In this document: piece after piece, positions 9,976 through 20,441 of the stretch
Layout of the letters: the number at the start of each line of letters is the position of its first letter
How positions within the stretch are numbered: position 1 is the first letter of the stretch
Translations under genes and position numbers: made by a program
NCBI GenBank assembly: GCA_018398815.1
Contig: CM031602.1
Coordinates: 102,221,612-102,285,611 of the forward strand
DNA: 64,000 bases
Reading direction: 5' to 3'
DNA from: Conus ventricosus
Lineage: Eukaryota > Mollusca > Gastropoda > Neogastropoda > Conidae
The notes under the pieces: model-generated
The model's database searches: none
What the model was told of the DNA's origin: nothing
The model's input: the letters and a program-made list of their open reading frames with translations, nothing else

Positions 9976-12665
9976 AAAGGAACAGATTGCTCAAGACGAA
10001 TAGAGGGAACAGATGCTAGCAATGAACAAAGAAAGAAACAAACTGCAGAAGGTGAACAAAGGAAAGAGACCGCTGAGGCTTAAACAAAGGAATGTGACTG
10101 CCGAAGCTCCAACAAAGGAATGAGACTGCTGAAAGCTAAAACAAAGGAAACAGACTGCTGAAGCTTAACAAAGGAAACAGACTGCTGAAGCTTAACAAAA
10201 GGAAAAGAGATGCTGAAACTTAACACAATGAAAACAGACAGCTTGAAGTTAACAAAGGAAACCAACTGTTGGAAATAAACACAGGCAATTCAAATTGCTG
10301 AGTGAAATTAGCAGGCAACTTAGCTTACAAAATATTACAGACTGCTGACAGCTCAACTCAGCTCAAACTGAAATACCGGGGCCATTGTTGACGTTCAGCA
10401 CAGCAAAACACCTCTGAAGCGGAACATTGCAAATGTCGCTTTGAAAGCTGTTTAAGACAGGACTGCTGAAGCAGTTAAAGAACAAATAGACCGCTGAAGC
10501 TGTAAAGAACAAACAGACTGCTGGAGCAGGACGAGGAATTAAAACAGACTGTTGGGAACAATAAAAAACAACCACTGTGGGACTATAAAGAACAAGACTG
10601 TTGGAGCTGTAAAGAAAAAACAGACGCCGAAGCTATAAAGAACAGGAACTGAGCTGGTGCAGTAAACAACAAACAGGGACTGCTGGAACATTAGAGAACA
10701 CATAGACTGCTGGAACAGTAAAGACCAGACTACTGGAACAGTAAAGCACAGACTGCTGGAATAGTAAAAAACAGAATGCTGGAAACAGTAAGAACAGGAC
10801 TGCTGAAACAGTAGCGAACAGATGCTGGAACAGTAAAGAACAGACAGGATGCTGGAATTAGTAAAGAACAGACTGCTGGAACTGTAAAGAATAAGACAGA
10901 TGCTGGAATAGTAAAGAACAGACTGCTGGAACAGTAAAGAACAGACTGCTGGATACAGTAAAGAACAAAAGACTGCTGAACGGTAAGAACAAACAGACTG
11001 ACTGGAACTGTAAGGACCGACTGCTGGAATAGTAAAGAACAACAGACAGACTGCTGAATATAGTAAAGAACAGGACTGCTGGAACAACATAAAGAACAAA
11101 CCGACTGCTGGAACAGTAAAGAACCAAACACACTGCTGGAATAGTAAAGAACAGAAGACTGCTGGAACCAGGTAAAGAACCGATGTGGAACTGTAAAGAA
11201 CAAATAGATGCTGGTCAGTAAAGGAACAGACTGCTGGAACCCTACCATGCTAAAGAAACAGACAGACTGCTGAACAGTGAAGAACAGGACTGCTGGAACG
11301 TAAGAACAGCAGACTGCTGGAATATTTAAGAAAACAGACAGCTGGAACAGTAAAGAACAGGATGCTGGAACGGGTTTAATGAACAAACAGACTGCTGGAA
11401 CAGTAAAGAACAGATGCTGGACAGTTAAAAAGTACGACAGGACTGCTGGGAAACAGTAAAGAACAGACTGCTGGAACAGTAAAGAACAGACAGAAAGCTG
11501 GTACAGTAACGAACAGGACAACTACTTGAGTAGTAAAGAACCAGACTTGCTGGAATAGTAAGGGAACAGTACGGATGCTGGAACAGTAAGAACAGACTGC
11601 TGGAACAGTAAAGAAACAGACAGGACTGCTGGAAAGTAAAGTAACCAGACTGCTGGAACAGGAAAGAACAAACAGACTGACTGGAACAGTAAAAAAACAA
11701 ACACACTGCTGAACAGTTAAAGAAACAGACCGCTAGAACAGTAAGAACAGCCACAGACTGTGGAGCGTTAAAGAAAAGTCTGCTGGAACGTAAAAAGAAC
11801 AGTTGCTGAACAGAAAGAACAGTCTGCTCGGAATAAGTAAAGAAAAGACAGACTGCTGGAACAGAAAGAACAAGTCTCTGGCCACAGCACTGAACAGGAC
11901 TGCTGGAATAGTAAAGAACAGGATGATGGAACAGTAAAGAACTACAGACTTGCTGGAACAGTAAAGAACAGACTGTATGGAGCATTAGAGAACAAAGCGG
12001 GACTGTTGGGCTGTACAGAGCAAGCAGGACTGTTGGAGCTGTAATTAACAAACGACTGCTGGAGATGGATGGGAACAGACTGTTGCGAGATGAATGAACA
12101 GACTGTTGGAGCTGGGGAGAGCCAAACAGATTGCTGGGTTGCATAAAGCAAACAGACTGCTGGAAATGAACAGAGCAAACACAGACTGTTGGAGGTGAAC
12201 AGAGCAGACAGACTGCTGGCGTTGAACAGAGCAGACAGACGGCTGGAGGTGAACCAGAGCAGACAGACTGCTGGAGGTGAAAAGAGCAGACAGGACTGGT
12301 GGAGGTGAGCTAGAGCAGACAGACTGCTGGAGGTGAACAGAGCAGACAGGACTGTGGAGGTGAACGAAGCAGAGACGACTGGGAGTGAACAGAGCAAACA
12401 GACTGCTGGAGTGTCGAACGAACAATCAGACTTGCTGGAGGTGAACAGAGCGAGACGACTGCTGGAGGGGAACAGAGCTGACAGTGACCGCTGGAGGTGA
12501 AATAATAATATAAAAAAACAGAGACACAGATCTGCTGGAGGTGAACAGAACAATCAGGACTGTGGAGGATGAACAGAGCAAACAGACTGCTGGAGGTGAA
12601 AGAACAATCAGACTGCTGGAGGTTGAACAGAGCAAACGACTGCAGGAGGTGAAACAGAGCAAACA
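9976..12665. repeat. Large minisatellite with CAGACTGCTG core
   Basis: About 2.7 kb of imperfect tandem units that share the core CAGACTGCTG. Three unit families follow in order. From about 9976 to 10330 units of about 28 bases pair the core with AAGCTTAACAAAGG. From about 10440 to 12000 units of about 23 bases pair it with GAACAGTAAAGAA. From about 12000 to 12665 units of about 27 bases pair it with GAGGTGAACAGAGCA. Long minus-strand ORFs here have low complexity (Ser, Leu, Phe, Cys) and are not genes. The array resumes after the SINE at 12789. Confidence 0.92.
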
Positions 12666-12671
12666 GACTGC

Positions 12672-12788
12672 ACCTTCCCCGAAGTTGGAGTATGGTGCCT
12701 TAATGGCGGATAAAAAACGGTTCTATACACACGCAAGTGTAGAATCTTCAACTCGATGAGAGTGGGTACTCAAAGAAAGAAGAAGAAG
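12672..12788 (+). mobile_element. SINE-like insertion inside the minisatellite
   Basis: A non-repeat segment interrupts the array and ends in a short GAA-rich tail (AGAAAGAAGAAGAAG). Its body has GGAGTATGGTGCC, AATGGCGG and GGTAAAAACGG-like words that I associate with 3' ends of gastropod SINEs. GACTGC flanks it on both sides (12666-12671 and 12789-12794), although the array itself supplies that word, so the duplication is less certain. No tRNA-like head with A and B boxes is visible; the copy looks 5'-truncated. Confidence 0.5.
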
Positions 12789-12900
12789 GACTGCTGGAGG
12801 TTACAAAGTGAAAGCTGACGGCTGACCACTGAAGCTGAATCGGAGTGAACGAGTCAGGTGACAGCTGACGTGAAAGCATGGAGCTGTGATGGCAGCTGAG
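12789..12900. repeat. Tail of the CAGACTGCTG minisatellite
   Basis: GACTGCTGGAGGTT resumes directly after the SINE tail, then decays into GCTGACG-rich sequence. Confidence 0.7.
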
Positions 12901-12969
12901 CGTGGACCCTGACAGTTTTGTCACGTGCGCAGCTGAGCCAGTTGAATTTCAACGCCCAAAACGTATCAG

Positions 12970-12972
<3 letters not shown>

Positions 12973-13037
<65 letters not shown>

Positions 13038-13055
13038 TGTTGTGTGTGTGTGGTG
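12973..13055. repeat. (GT)n microsatellite
   Basis: GT array with a few interruptions, followed by a C-rich run at about 13075-13100. Confidence 0.95.
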
Positions 13056-13187
13056 TGTTACAATATGCTCCCACTCCCCCCCCCCCACCCCCCCCCCACC
13101 ACCAACTTCATTTCACACAGCATGTTGTCTGGATAGAATGTTCTTTATTCGTCCTCTGTCCACACTCCTCCCAGCATGTGCGCGCGC

Positions 13188-13189
<2 letters not shown>

Positions 13190-13235
<46 letters not shown>

Positions 13236-13276
13236 CACACACAGACACACACACACACCACACACACAGGGGACAC

Positions 13277-13313
<37 letters not shown>

Positions 13314-13579
13314 CACACACACACACACTCCCACACACACACACACACTCATAAACACACACGTGCGCGCTCTCACGTGTGCACACCTACACACGTCGCG
13401 CTCCACACACACACACACACACACACACACAACAAACTCACACACACACACTCAACACACACACACCACACACACACCACACACACACCACACACGAACA
13501 CACACGGATACACAACACAGCAACAAGCTCACACACACAGACACACTCACACCACACACAACACACACACACACACCAC

Positions 13580-13612
<33 letters not shown>

Positions 13613-13626
13613 CACACCCACACACC
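13190..13626. repeat. (CA)n microsatellite
   Basis: Over 400 bases of interrupted CA repeat. All ORFs here are Thr-His or Val-Cys repeats and are not genes. Confidence 0.97.
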
Positions 13627-13768
13627 TTTGATGATAGTAGGTATGGGACTACGCCCATTGCCATCTTCGTTCTGCTGTTGGAATTTGTACCTGTGTCACT
13701 GAACAACATAACACTGCAGTGAGAATCACAAATCACGACCTTCTTCCACTTAGACATTAACTTCACGA

Positions 13769-13770
<2 letters not shown>

Positions 13771-13808
<38 letters not shown>

Positions 13809-13826
13809 TTCTCTCTCTCTTCTCTC

Positions 13827-13899
<73 letters not shown>
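13771..13899. repeat. (CT)n microsatellite
   Basis: About 130 bases of CT repeat, ending 80 bases before the left end of the Maverick-like element. Confidence 0.97.
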
Positions 13900-13902
<3 letters not shown>

Positions 13903-13979
13903 CTGTGTCAGTGACGACAGTTGATCTGATTTTGCTGCTCCTAATAATTCGTCAATTACGCCGGATTAGACTTGTCTGT

Positions 13980-14410
13980 AGTGAACAGGAAAAGGGGCAT
14001 ACTGGCTCATCTTAAGCTTCGTTTCAGTATGCCCCGTTTCAGTTCTCCCTTAGTTTATAACTTCCTACAATCAGCAAGCTTTGGTAGTGTGTCCCTTTGC
14101 TGTCTCAGCTTAAGCTTCGCCGTATGCCCTTTTCCTGTTCTTCCTAGGAAATTCCTACAAACAGCCACAGCTTTGTTAGTGTGTCCCCTTTTGTTGTTCT
14201 CTTCCTAGTAAACTCCTACAAACAAAACATACTGTGGTAGGAAATTATTCTGTTTTCAATACGAATTTACTCACCTTTTCAGATTTGTTTTTGCTTAATC
14301 TGTGTTTTTCCTGATCGTTTTCAATATCATATTTTCAGCATACATTCATCAAAATGCGTCTCTGTCTTTATGTGAAATAGAACTACAAGGCTTTATACTG
14401 TTCTCTAAAG
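13980..14410. repeat. Left terminal inverted repeat, copy 1
   Basis: The reverse complement of this segment follows 23213-23631 closely through GACAGAGACGCATTT, GATCAGGAAAAACACA and CATACTGTG words. The outer 250 bases hold tandem subrepeats; the inner part encodes the C-terminal end of the ATPase. Confidence 0.88.
13994..14035. promoter_or_regulatory. Near-terminal hairpin in left TIR
   Basis: GGGGCATACTG at 13994-14004 is the exact reverse complement of CAGTATGCCCC at 14025-14035, separated by 20 bases. The right TIR has a matching hairpin. A role in replication or integrase recognition is an inference. Confidence 0.7.
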
Positions 14411-14880
14411 TTTTTTAAAACGATGTTATATTTCTGGCATTAAATCCACACATTATCCCAGCATGTCTTCCACTGAAAAGCTAGTTTTGACAAAGTTTTA
14501 CATTTTTTAAACTATGTCTCTTTCTGACGAACAGTCATCTTATAAATAGTGTCTTTGCGTTCCCTCAAACAGTCTATAAAAGCGTTCTAAACATCACTCA
14601 GTTTATTGCTAGGATCAACTAAATATATGGCTACATCTCGTCAATATAAACCTTCTATTGTGATATGCTTTGTTCCATTTAAGTGTGGGTAGAAACTCAC
14701 AATATAATCAATAATTATAACGAATAAACTGTTTGTTACAGGTTTGAGGAGAAATATGGTTTTCCCACAACAGTCTGTCAACAATCAATGAACAATGAGG
14801 GGTTATTCGTCATAAAAGTTTAATTGCTCCATAGTTTTATAACCGAATTTAAATCTAATCAAGTTTATTATGTTTATCAT
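14220..14880 (-). pseudogene. Viral-type genome-packaging ATPase (A32/HerA-FtsK-like), broken
   Basis: These P-loop ATPases pump DNA into capsids in Mavericks and related viruses. The minus-strand frame starts near 14880 and shows a degraded Walker A whose readable end is CCGKT (about 14758-14785), the segment VDPSNKL that is shared with copy 2, and a Walker B-like region near 14530-14545. Internal stops and frame changes break it at several points. The last roughly 60 codons lie inside the left TIR, so the same 3' end is duplicated at 23220-23400. A better preserved relative is at 47494-48150. Assignment rests on motif order and comparison of the two copies. Confidence 0.65.
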
Positions 14881-14904
14881 ACTCTCGGTCAGAACTTGTT
14901 TCAG

Positions 14905-15718
14905 TATATTAATATCCTATAAGGCTATTGGTGTAAGATTTAATCCAATTTAGTCCTGTAAGATCGTTTCTATTTAGACTAATATAATTTTGCCGTGGTT
15001 GTTATGGTATTAATATCTCTCCATTGTGAAGAACAACGACGTAACTTTATGTTTTTCAACGTATATGTTTTGCCTGCTAATAAGAATTCCTTTCATAAGA
15101 ATTGTCACCGACTCCACAGCTCCATTTTCTTGCCTCATCTTTTAAGACAGAAAAATGTCAAATATCATTGTGAACGTTGTCTCCTAATTCTTGGTGGAAT
15201 GAACTGTAATTTTGTTGAAGCTTCCTTTTAAAACGTTTCTCTCTCTGTGGAGGCTGTACTGTTTATCCCTTACGGCGTTATTTCAATCTCTCTCCGGCTA
15301 TTGTCCTCTGGCATAAGACATATGTAAAGGCCAGAGTTGAACGCTTTTCTGAAACTTTTGACGGGTCAAAAAAATGTAAAATGGGCTTAAGAATTCAATT
15401 TTATGGTCCATTCTAAATTGGTTCTATGTTCCATTTGCTGTTGAGGTTTTCAAACTATTTTATATTCATATGGCCGCATTATTTGCTTCTAGATTGCGTG
15501 TTGTTTAGTTTAGGAAACCTTTTGTTGTCGCCAACCTCTTTGCGTTTTTAATCACCATCTTTAGTGTACTCAAAACCATACAAAGCGCCTATCTCACCAT
15601 TCTGTTCAAAGTCCGCAACGTCTGCAAGGTCTTTTAATTCTAAAGTTATACACCTTACAGGCGCTAATGTAACTCCTGATTCTTCTGGTCCACGTGACAT
15701 TATTTTTAGTACAACTTA
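14905..15718. other. Conserved but unassigned block of the Maverick element
   Basis: This block matches copy 2 (about 46560-47490, inverted), so it belongs to the element. Neither strand has a convincing continuous frame in both copies. On the plus strand a Cys-containing stretch (YHCERCLL, about 15165) resembles a zinc-finger-like segment; on the minus strand other shared pieces appear. I cannot say which strand is coding. Confidence 0.4.
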
Positions 15719-16444
15719 TTATTTTATTTCCAAAACAATGTGCAGGTTATCACATTTTACGACTTTCCCCGTTTTGTCTGTGATCTTTATATTAAATGAT
15801 CTGACCTTCCCACAAGCTAATCTTTTAAACTGTAAATTAGGGAATTGTATAATTTCATAATCGCAATATGCAGCTTTCCCTGACGGAAGAGCTCTTAAAA
15901 CAGTTGAGGGCCTTCCATCATATAAGTTTTTCATCAGTGCTCAGCTCATCCAAATGAACATAGAGTAATGAATGAAATGCAAGATCGAGCGGATTTTCTC
16001 CCTGATAAGTAGTTTTGTTTGGCGCAACTCTAAAACTATGATGTCCCGATTGTCAGTTGCAAAGCCTAACATTTTAGCTAGCTCTCCATCAAAATAGTAA
16101 CCTACTTCTTCTTCTTCAGGTTTGAATGATAACATTGTCAAATTTGCATTATTAAGTTTGAGAGTAATGTCAAAGTCACTCATTGCTTCTTTTAGCGAAC
16201 AAAACCCGTAATAACCATCAGGTATTGTTAACTGACTAACTAAGTTTCCTCTCATGTCATATTTTTGAATCTTATTATTTTCTTTGGTTTCACTTATATT
16301 GAACCATACGACTTTGTAAAAAATTTCATGGAGTGCAACATTTTGGTTTTCCCCAATCGTTCTAACAGCATGTTCTAAAAACGAAGGACGGTCTTGGTTG
16401 TTATTGTTACAAACATTTTTTAAACGAAATAAAAATGAGTGCAT
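15719..16444 (-). pseudogene. Conserved Maverick-associated protein, possible minor capsid
   Basis: About 240 codons in one minus-strand frame, interrupted by a single TGA near 15940; the second copy has TGT at that codon, so this is a point nonsense change. Readable features are LHEIFYKVVWFNI near residue 40, the segment IPDGYYGFCSLKEAM, and FDGELAKMLGF. This set (an early aromatic EI-Y segment, then PxGYY, then a LA-xLGF motif) is one I associate with structural-like proteins next to PolB in invertebrate virus-like transposons. A jelly-roll capsid role is inference. It diverges from the next gene, with the two ATG codons overlapping in ten bases, although the true minus-strand start is uncertain. 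Confidence 0.6.
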
Positions 16445-17634
16445 TCAAATATACTGGTGCAAAATATTCTGTTGGGCCGCACTACAATCTTAAAAATATA
16501 ACAACTGACACCCTCGACATTTCTGTGACTCAGTCTGACACCTTTCAAGTAAAGGTGAGTACTCCATTGGCCAAATATCTTAACCTCCTATTAAAAAAGA
16601 CTCCATCCCAAAAGTGTGGTTCAGTCATCCGATGCAGTTTTATCAGAACCAGTTAAACTTTGCTGTGTTTTGTGCATCAACTGGGTGTGGAGTGTCGTAT
16701 GCTGATCATCTAAATCATCCTGATCCTTTGGTGAGGTCAGTGTACAGATTTCATTTTTATTACACCTTCAGACGTATTTTGACTGAACTGCAAGCGCCAT
16801 TGCCAAATGACAAACCGTTTAATCCATTCAGCAACCGAATAGACATGAAGGCTTTTGAAAGGATCTGTAACGAATTCAATATTAATGTTAAGGAAGATTT
16901 TAGACAAAAGTTGGATCTTAATCATGGCTTAGGCACCCCTTATTTTTGGGGCGTGCACAGAAAGTATAAACTTGACTGGAATCCTCCTTACACATCTTTC
17001 TCTTCAGGCACAGGTGTTCACCTCGGGTCCATAGAGCAAGAGCATAAAACAGCATGGACAACATTTATCTTAGACACTTCTAAGGGCCTAACTAAAGCAG
17101 GAATAGAACGAAATAAACGACTCTATTCGTACTTACTTTTGGTGTTTGCTAGGTTCGCAAGCACAAACAAGATCGAGCATAACTAATCCTCTATGGCTTT
17201 GACGCACAAAAACAATACTTAGCAATTTAGAGGACGCCATTAATTCTACAGTTGATTTACCTTCAAGTATAAAAAGGTACCAAAATGTTTTACAATTCGA
17301 AGATCGAAAGTAGACTTTGCTGTTGGCACTGGTTTATACATGCTGCCTTCTGACCTCAGACTCCAGATAGGTACAATAATAAACTACAATAATGAAATCC
17401 TTGTGGCAGGCAATGAACAGAAGGTCGGAAAAAACGACATAAATTCTGAGCCAGTAATATTACAAACAATAAAAAAAAACAAGATGACCCCCCAAGATTA
17501 AGTCATCCAATCCCGAGGTCCAAAGCCCAAAGACCGTTGAAGTAAAAAAAAAATAATGACCTGAATATGAAAAGACAGCACTTGTTGTTGGATTAACTGG
17601 CTTAGGATTACTCCTTCTTTATTTTACTAAATAG
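16435..17634 (+). pseudogene. Conserved Maverick-associated structural-like protein, possible major capsid
   Basis: Roughly 400 codons in three frames: 16435-16656, about 16614-17186 and 17230-17634. Readable stretches include KYTGAKYSVGPHYNL at the start, FCASTGCGVSYADH, FRQKLDLNHGLGTPYF near the centre, TAWTTFILD, and near the end LYMLPSDLRLQIGT. The last 25 codons are hydrophobic, a possible membrane segment. Related sequence is found at 44710-45921 and 29560-30620, with the same neighbours in mirror order. One frame break near 17311 is a base loss relative to copy 2. The long size and the presence in all three copies suggest a main structural protein, but I see no diagnostic double jelly-roll motif. 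Confidence 0.6.
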
Positions 17635-17830
17635 TAACCCAACTATTAAGAGAACTAATGCCCATAAGTGCTCGGCCATAAAGCCAACTACTTGCTTGCA
17701 GTAGACAAAAGCCAGCTAACGATACTCCCTAAATACCAGGTAAAGAGTCTATAGCTTTACCGGCTATTTTTTTTAATAAACCCGCAAGATGATCAAGAGC
17801 CGCTTAAACTTGTGCCCAATCTTTGAAGGA
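17607..17830 (-). pseudogene. 3' remnant of small membrane protein gene
   Basis: Minus-strand sequence matches the C-terminal part of the intact 95-residue ORF at 44452-44739, including the words VVGFMAEHLWALV and FSKIKKE at the end. Its tail overlaps the tail of the plus-strand gene ending at 17634. The 5' part is missing: near 17830 the sequence passes abruptly into the polymerase fragment, a likely deletion junction. Confidence 0.6.
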
Positions 17831-17849
17831 AAAAAAATTATGTCTGTCA

Positions 17850-18786
17850 TTACAGACTTCTACAATTTTATTTCAGACATGGTTTGAAGTTGACAGCAGT
17901 TCATCGTATAATTGCTTTGATCAAGAACAGTTCATGAAACCATACATCATGAAGAACACTGATCTCAGAACTAAATCCACAGATGCTTCAGAAAAAGACT
18001 TTTTCAAGTTGATGACAACAGCTGTTTTGGAAAGACTATGGAGAATCCACACAAGCGCAAAGACGTCAGATTGGTCACCAGAGAGAACGAAGCAATTAAG
18101 CTGACTTCAAAACCTAATTATCAGGACTTCAGAAGATTTCATGATCAGTTTTTTGGCATAATAATGAAAAAAAAGAAAGTCAAATTGGACAAGCCTGTAT
18201 TTATTGGGTTTACTGTTTTAGAATTATCAAAGCTTTTGATGTTAGAATTTCTTTATGACTACTTTAAACCCTTGTATCCAGAGTCCAAAGTACATTACAC
18301 AGATACAGACAGTTTTGTTATAGATTATCCCTACTGAAGACATTTATAAAGACATGGAAATAGAAGTAGCTAAAGGGCATGCGGGATGGTATGACACATC
18401 CGATTACCCTAAAGATTCGCCTTTGCATTCAATTACTAATAAGAAGGTTTTAGGAAAGATGAAGGATGAATTATCTGGAGGGGTGATTAAGGAGTTTATT
18501 GGTTTAAGGTCGAAAATGTACAGTATTTCGAGCCAGGAGAAAACTATTAAGAAAGCAAAAGGAATATCTCGCAGTGTTGTGCAGTCAAACATATCACATG
18601 ACAACTACAAAGAAGCATTGTTCAATAAACATACTTTTCATTTATGACAACGTAAAACTACGATCTAATCTACATGAGATCAACACAACGGTTGTAACAA
18701 AAAAGTCTCTCGACAGCACCAACACAAAACGAGTATTTATTAATCCGGAGTTTTCATATGCAATTGGACACTGGAGAACAGCATAA
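17850..18786 (+). pseudogene. polB: Protein-primed type family B DNA polymerase, C-terminal fragment
   Basis: Replicative polymerase of Maverick-like elements, here about 310 codons only. Motif B is readable as FKLMTTAV followed in a shifted frame by MENPHKR (about 18005-18050). Motif C, the metal-binding palm motif, is HYTDTDSF (about 18293-18316). C-terminal pieces include VLGKMKDELSGG, KEFIGLRSKMYSI and GHWRT before the stop. Frame changes near 18030, 18335 and 18640 disable it. The exonuclease domain and most of the N-terminal half are absent, which fits a deletion at about 17830. Downstream, the integrase converges on it. Confidence 0.88.
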
Positions 18787-18823
18787 TTACATACCATCTT
18801 CATATTCCTTAAGTTTTATTATA

Positions 18824-19021
18824 AGAAGATATTCTTTTCCCCATATTTGATAATCAAAATTTGGGAATTTGGGCAGCGGGCGATCTGACGCTTATGAATC
18901 CCCGCAAATGTTACCTTAATAGTAGAACTCGCATCATATGATTCCTGTATCAATTCCCAGGTCTCTTCCTTTATCATTCTTGTTTCATTCTGCGCTTCCT
19001 TCTGAGCTTCAATTTTTATGT
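18824..19021 (-). CDS. Small unrecognised ORF between polymerase and integrase
   Basis: An open minus-strand frame of about 65 codons; the only in-frame Met is internal (near 18980). It reads through words such as KEETWELIQESY and FLIIKYG-like text with no domain I recognise. It follows the integrase stop by about 15 bases, so it could be a 3' member of the minus-strand gene group or chance. Confidence 0.3.
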
Positions 19022-19036
19022 AAATTAAAAAAATAA

Positions 19037-20000
19037 TTAAGCAACTGGAACTGTGTCTTGTGGGATTATCTGCAGTTCTTCCTTCACAAAAGATCTTTGG
19101 GGAGCTGGTTGTTTTGTTGTGTCAGTTTCTCGTAAATAATACACAGGCGGATTCATCTTCACAATTCTTTTTATTTCATATGGATCAACACTCCAAACTG
19201 GATCAGTTGCCCTGATGCGAGTGTCCCCTTCTGCTTCCCCCGGTAAATAAAGGTACCTTTCTTTTAAACCAAACGGTAATAGTTTGCTGGTTGTACTGAA
19301 GACCCCTTCAACAACATCTATTGTTTGTTTTTTGATTGCTTGTACTGGTTTTAGGGCCTGTTAATTTAAATTCTTCATTATGCATTGCTCGCAAAACTGA
19401 GGGCAGTCTACTAACCCATTCTGTGTTGCGAGAATTGTCAATAAGCTCTCTGTGATACTGGTAGGAGAAAAGTCTTTCAGCTAACTGTTTGTTAAAGTTT
19501 TCAACTAAAGCCTGTGATCTGTGAACTCCTGGAATGCCTCTTTTAATGGCAACTCTATGTTTTAACAATAATTGATTCACTTGGCCTTTAAATTCTTTTC
19601 CATCATCGACTTGAATCATGCGAGGGTAAGTTAAGGACCTCGTTGGTATATCAGTTGTATAGCGACAGCAACAGCAGAAGCACTCTTTTGTGTTAATGGT
19701 TCCGCATCTTTGTATCTTGAAGCTATGTCAATGACTGTGAGTGCGTACTTAAATCTTTTTCGTCTAATCGTATCATGGGGTAAATATAGAAGGTCCATTT
19801 GATGGGTGTCGTTTAGTGTTGTATTCACAAAGTGTGGTCTCTGTATTCGTCTAGGTGCAGGTAAATAAATTTGCCAGATTGCTTGTTTAGATAACCATTC
19901 CTTCGCTGTTTGTTTGCTGACTCCTGCTGCTTCGCTTAGCTTTTTAATTGCCGTGATTCCGTTCCAATATCCTTTGGGCGAATAATAGATTTTTTTTCAT
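19037..20000 (-). pseudogene. int: Retroviral-type (rve) integrase of the Maverick-like element
   Basis: DDE integrase that would insert the element. Near the start a helix-turn-helix segment (SEAAGVSKQTAKEWLSKQ) precedes the catalytic core. The triad is visible as the Asp of QMDLLYLP (about 19793), the Asp of QVDDGKEF (about 19603) and the Glu of ALVENFN (about 19500). The C-terminal region ends with PPVYYLRE and a stop at 19037. Frame changes lie just after the ATG in a run of eight A, near 19625, and near 19310. It sits seven bases after the stop of the 135-residue ORF, as in a co-transcribed minus-strand group. Confidence 0.9.
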
Positions 20001-20007
20001 TTTTTAT

Positions 20008-20415
20008 TCAGCCAATATTATGCGCAACAAAATACACAACGGTCATACCAAAGGCAATAAACGCGATTTCTTGCATCTTTTGTTTTTCTGATGGTTGATA
20101 AAAGTCACTGAATTTTGGCGGGGGCAATGTTTCGATTGGTTTGCCTGTTACTAGATAATACTCTTTTATTGCTTGATCAACATCTTTAAATGTGTAAGCT
20201 GCATGTCCCTGTTTTTTCAGTTTATCGTTAATGAAATCTAACTGCTCAATTCTCTGCTTTTCATAGTAATCTTGTGCTGCAGCTAGTTGCTCCATAGCTT
20301 TGTTATGTCTTTTTCTCTCGCCGTCATCCCATAGTTTACTAAATGCGTAATTACTTCCGCTAAAAGCAAGCGCATTCACTACTGCACCACCTATCATCAT
20401 TACGAGTGAAGCCAT
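20008..20415 (-). CDS. Intact 135-aa ORF, small membrane-associated protein of the element
   Basis: A complete minus-strand ORF. Residues about 1-20 (MASLVMMIGGAVVNALAFSG) are hydrophobic; a charged helical middle follows (about 28-75, with DDGERKRHNKAMEQLAAA); then FSDFYQPSEKQKMQEIAF and a hydrophobic C-terminal segment (about 115-132). The FSDFYxPS plus terminal membrane segment is a pattern I associate with small ORFs in PolB-type elements of cnidarians and molluscs. Function unknown; a virion or membrane role is inference. It lies between the integrase and the next minus-strand ORF, with spacings of 7 and 26 bases. Confidence 0.7.
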   Translation of the reverse strand: MASLVMMIGGAVVNALAFSGSNYAFSKLWDDGERKRHNKAMEQLAAAQDYYEKQRIEQLDFINDKLKKQGHAAYTFKDVDQAIKEYYLVTGKPIETLPPPKFSDFYQPSEKQKMQEIAFIAFGMTVVYFVAHNIG

Positions 20416-20441
20416 TTTTTATAAATGTATTTTTTTTAATT

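Noticed and set aside
10539..12553. Long minus-strand ORFs of 120-263 codons rich in Ser, Leu, Phe and Cys
   Set aside because: They lie wholly inside the CAGACTGCTG minisatellite and repeat the same short peptide in several frames; the repeat lacks stops by composition.
12902..13766. Several ORFs of Thr-His and Cys-Val repeats on both strands
   Set aside because: Pure translation of GT and CA microsatellites.
15564..15860. 98-codon plus-strand ORF, with a relative on the minus strand at 46558-46794
   Set aside because: It is partly antisense to the possible minor-capsid gene, and conservation between copies can be explained by the opposite strand. I left the block unassigned rather than call a gene.
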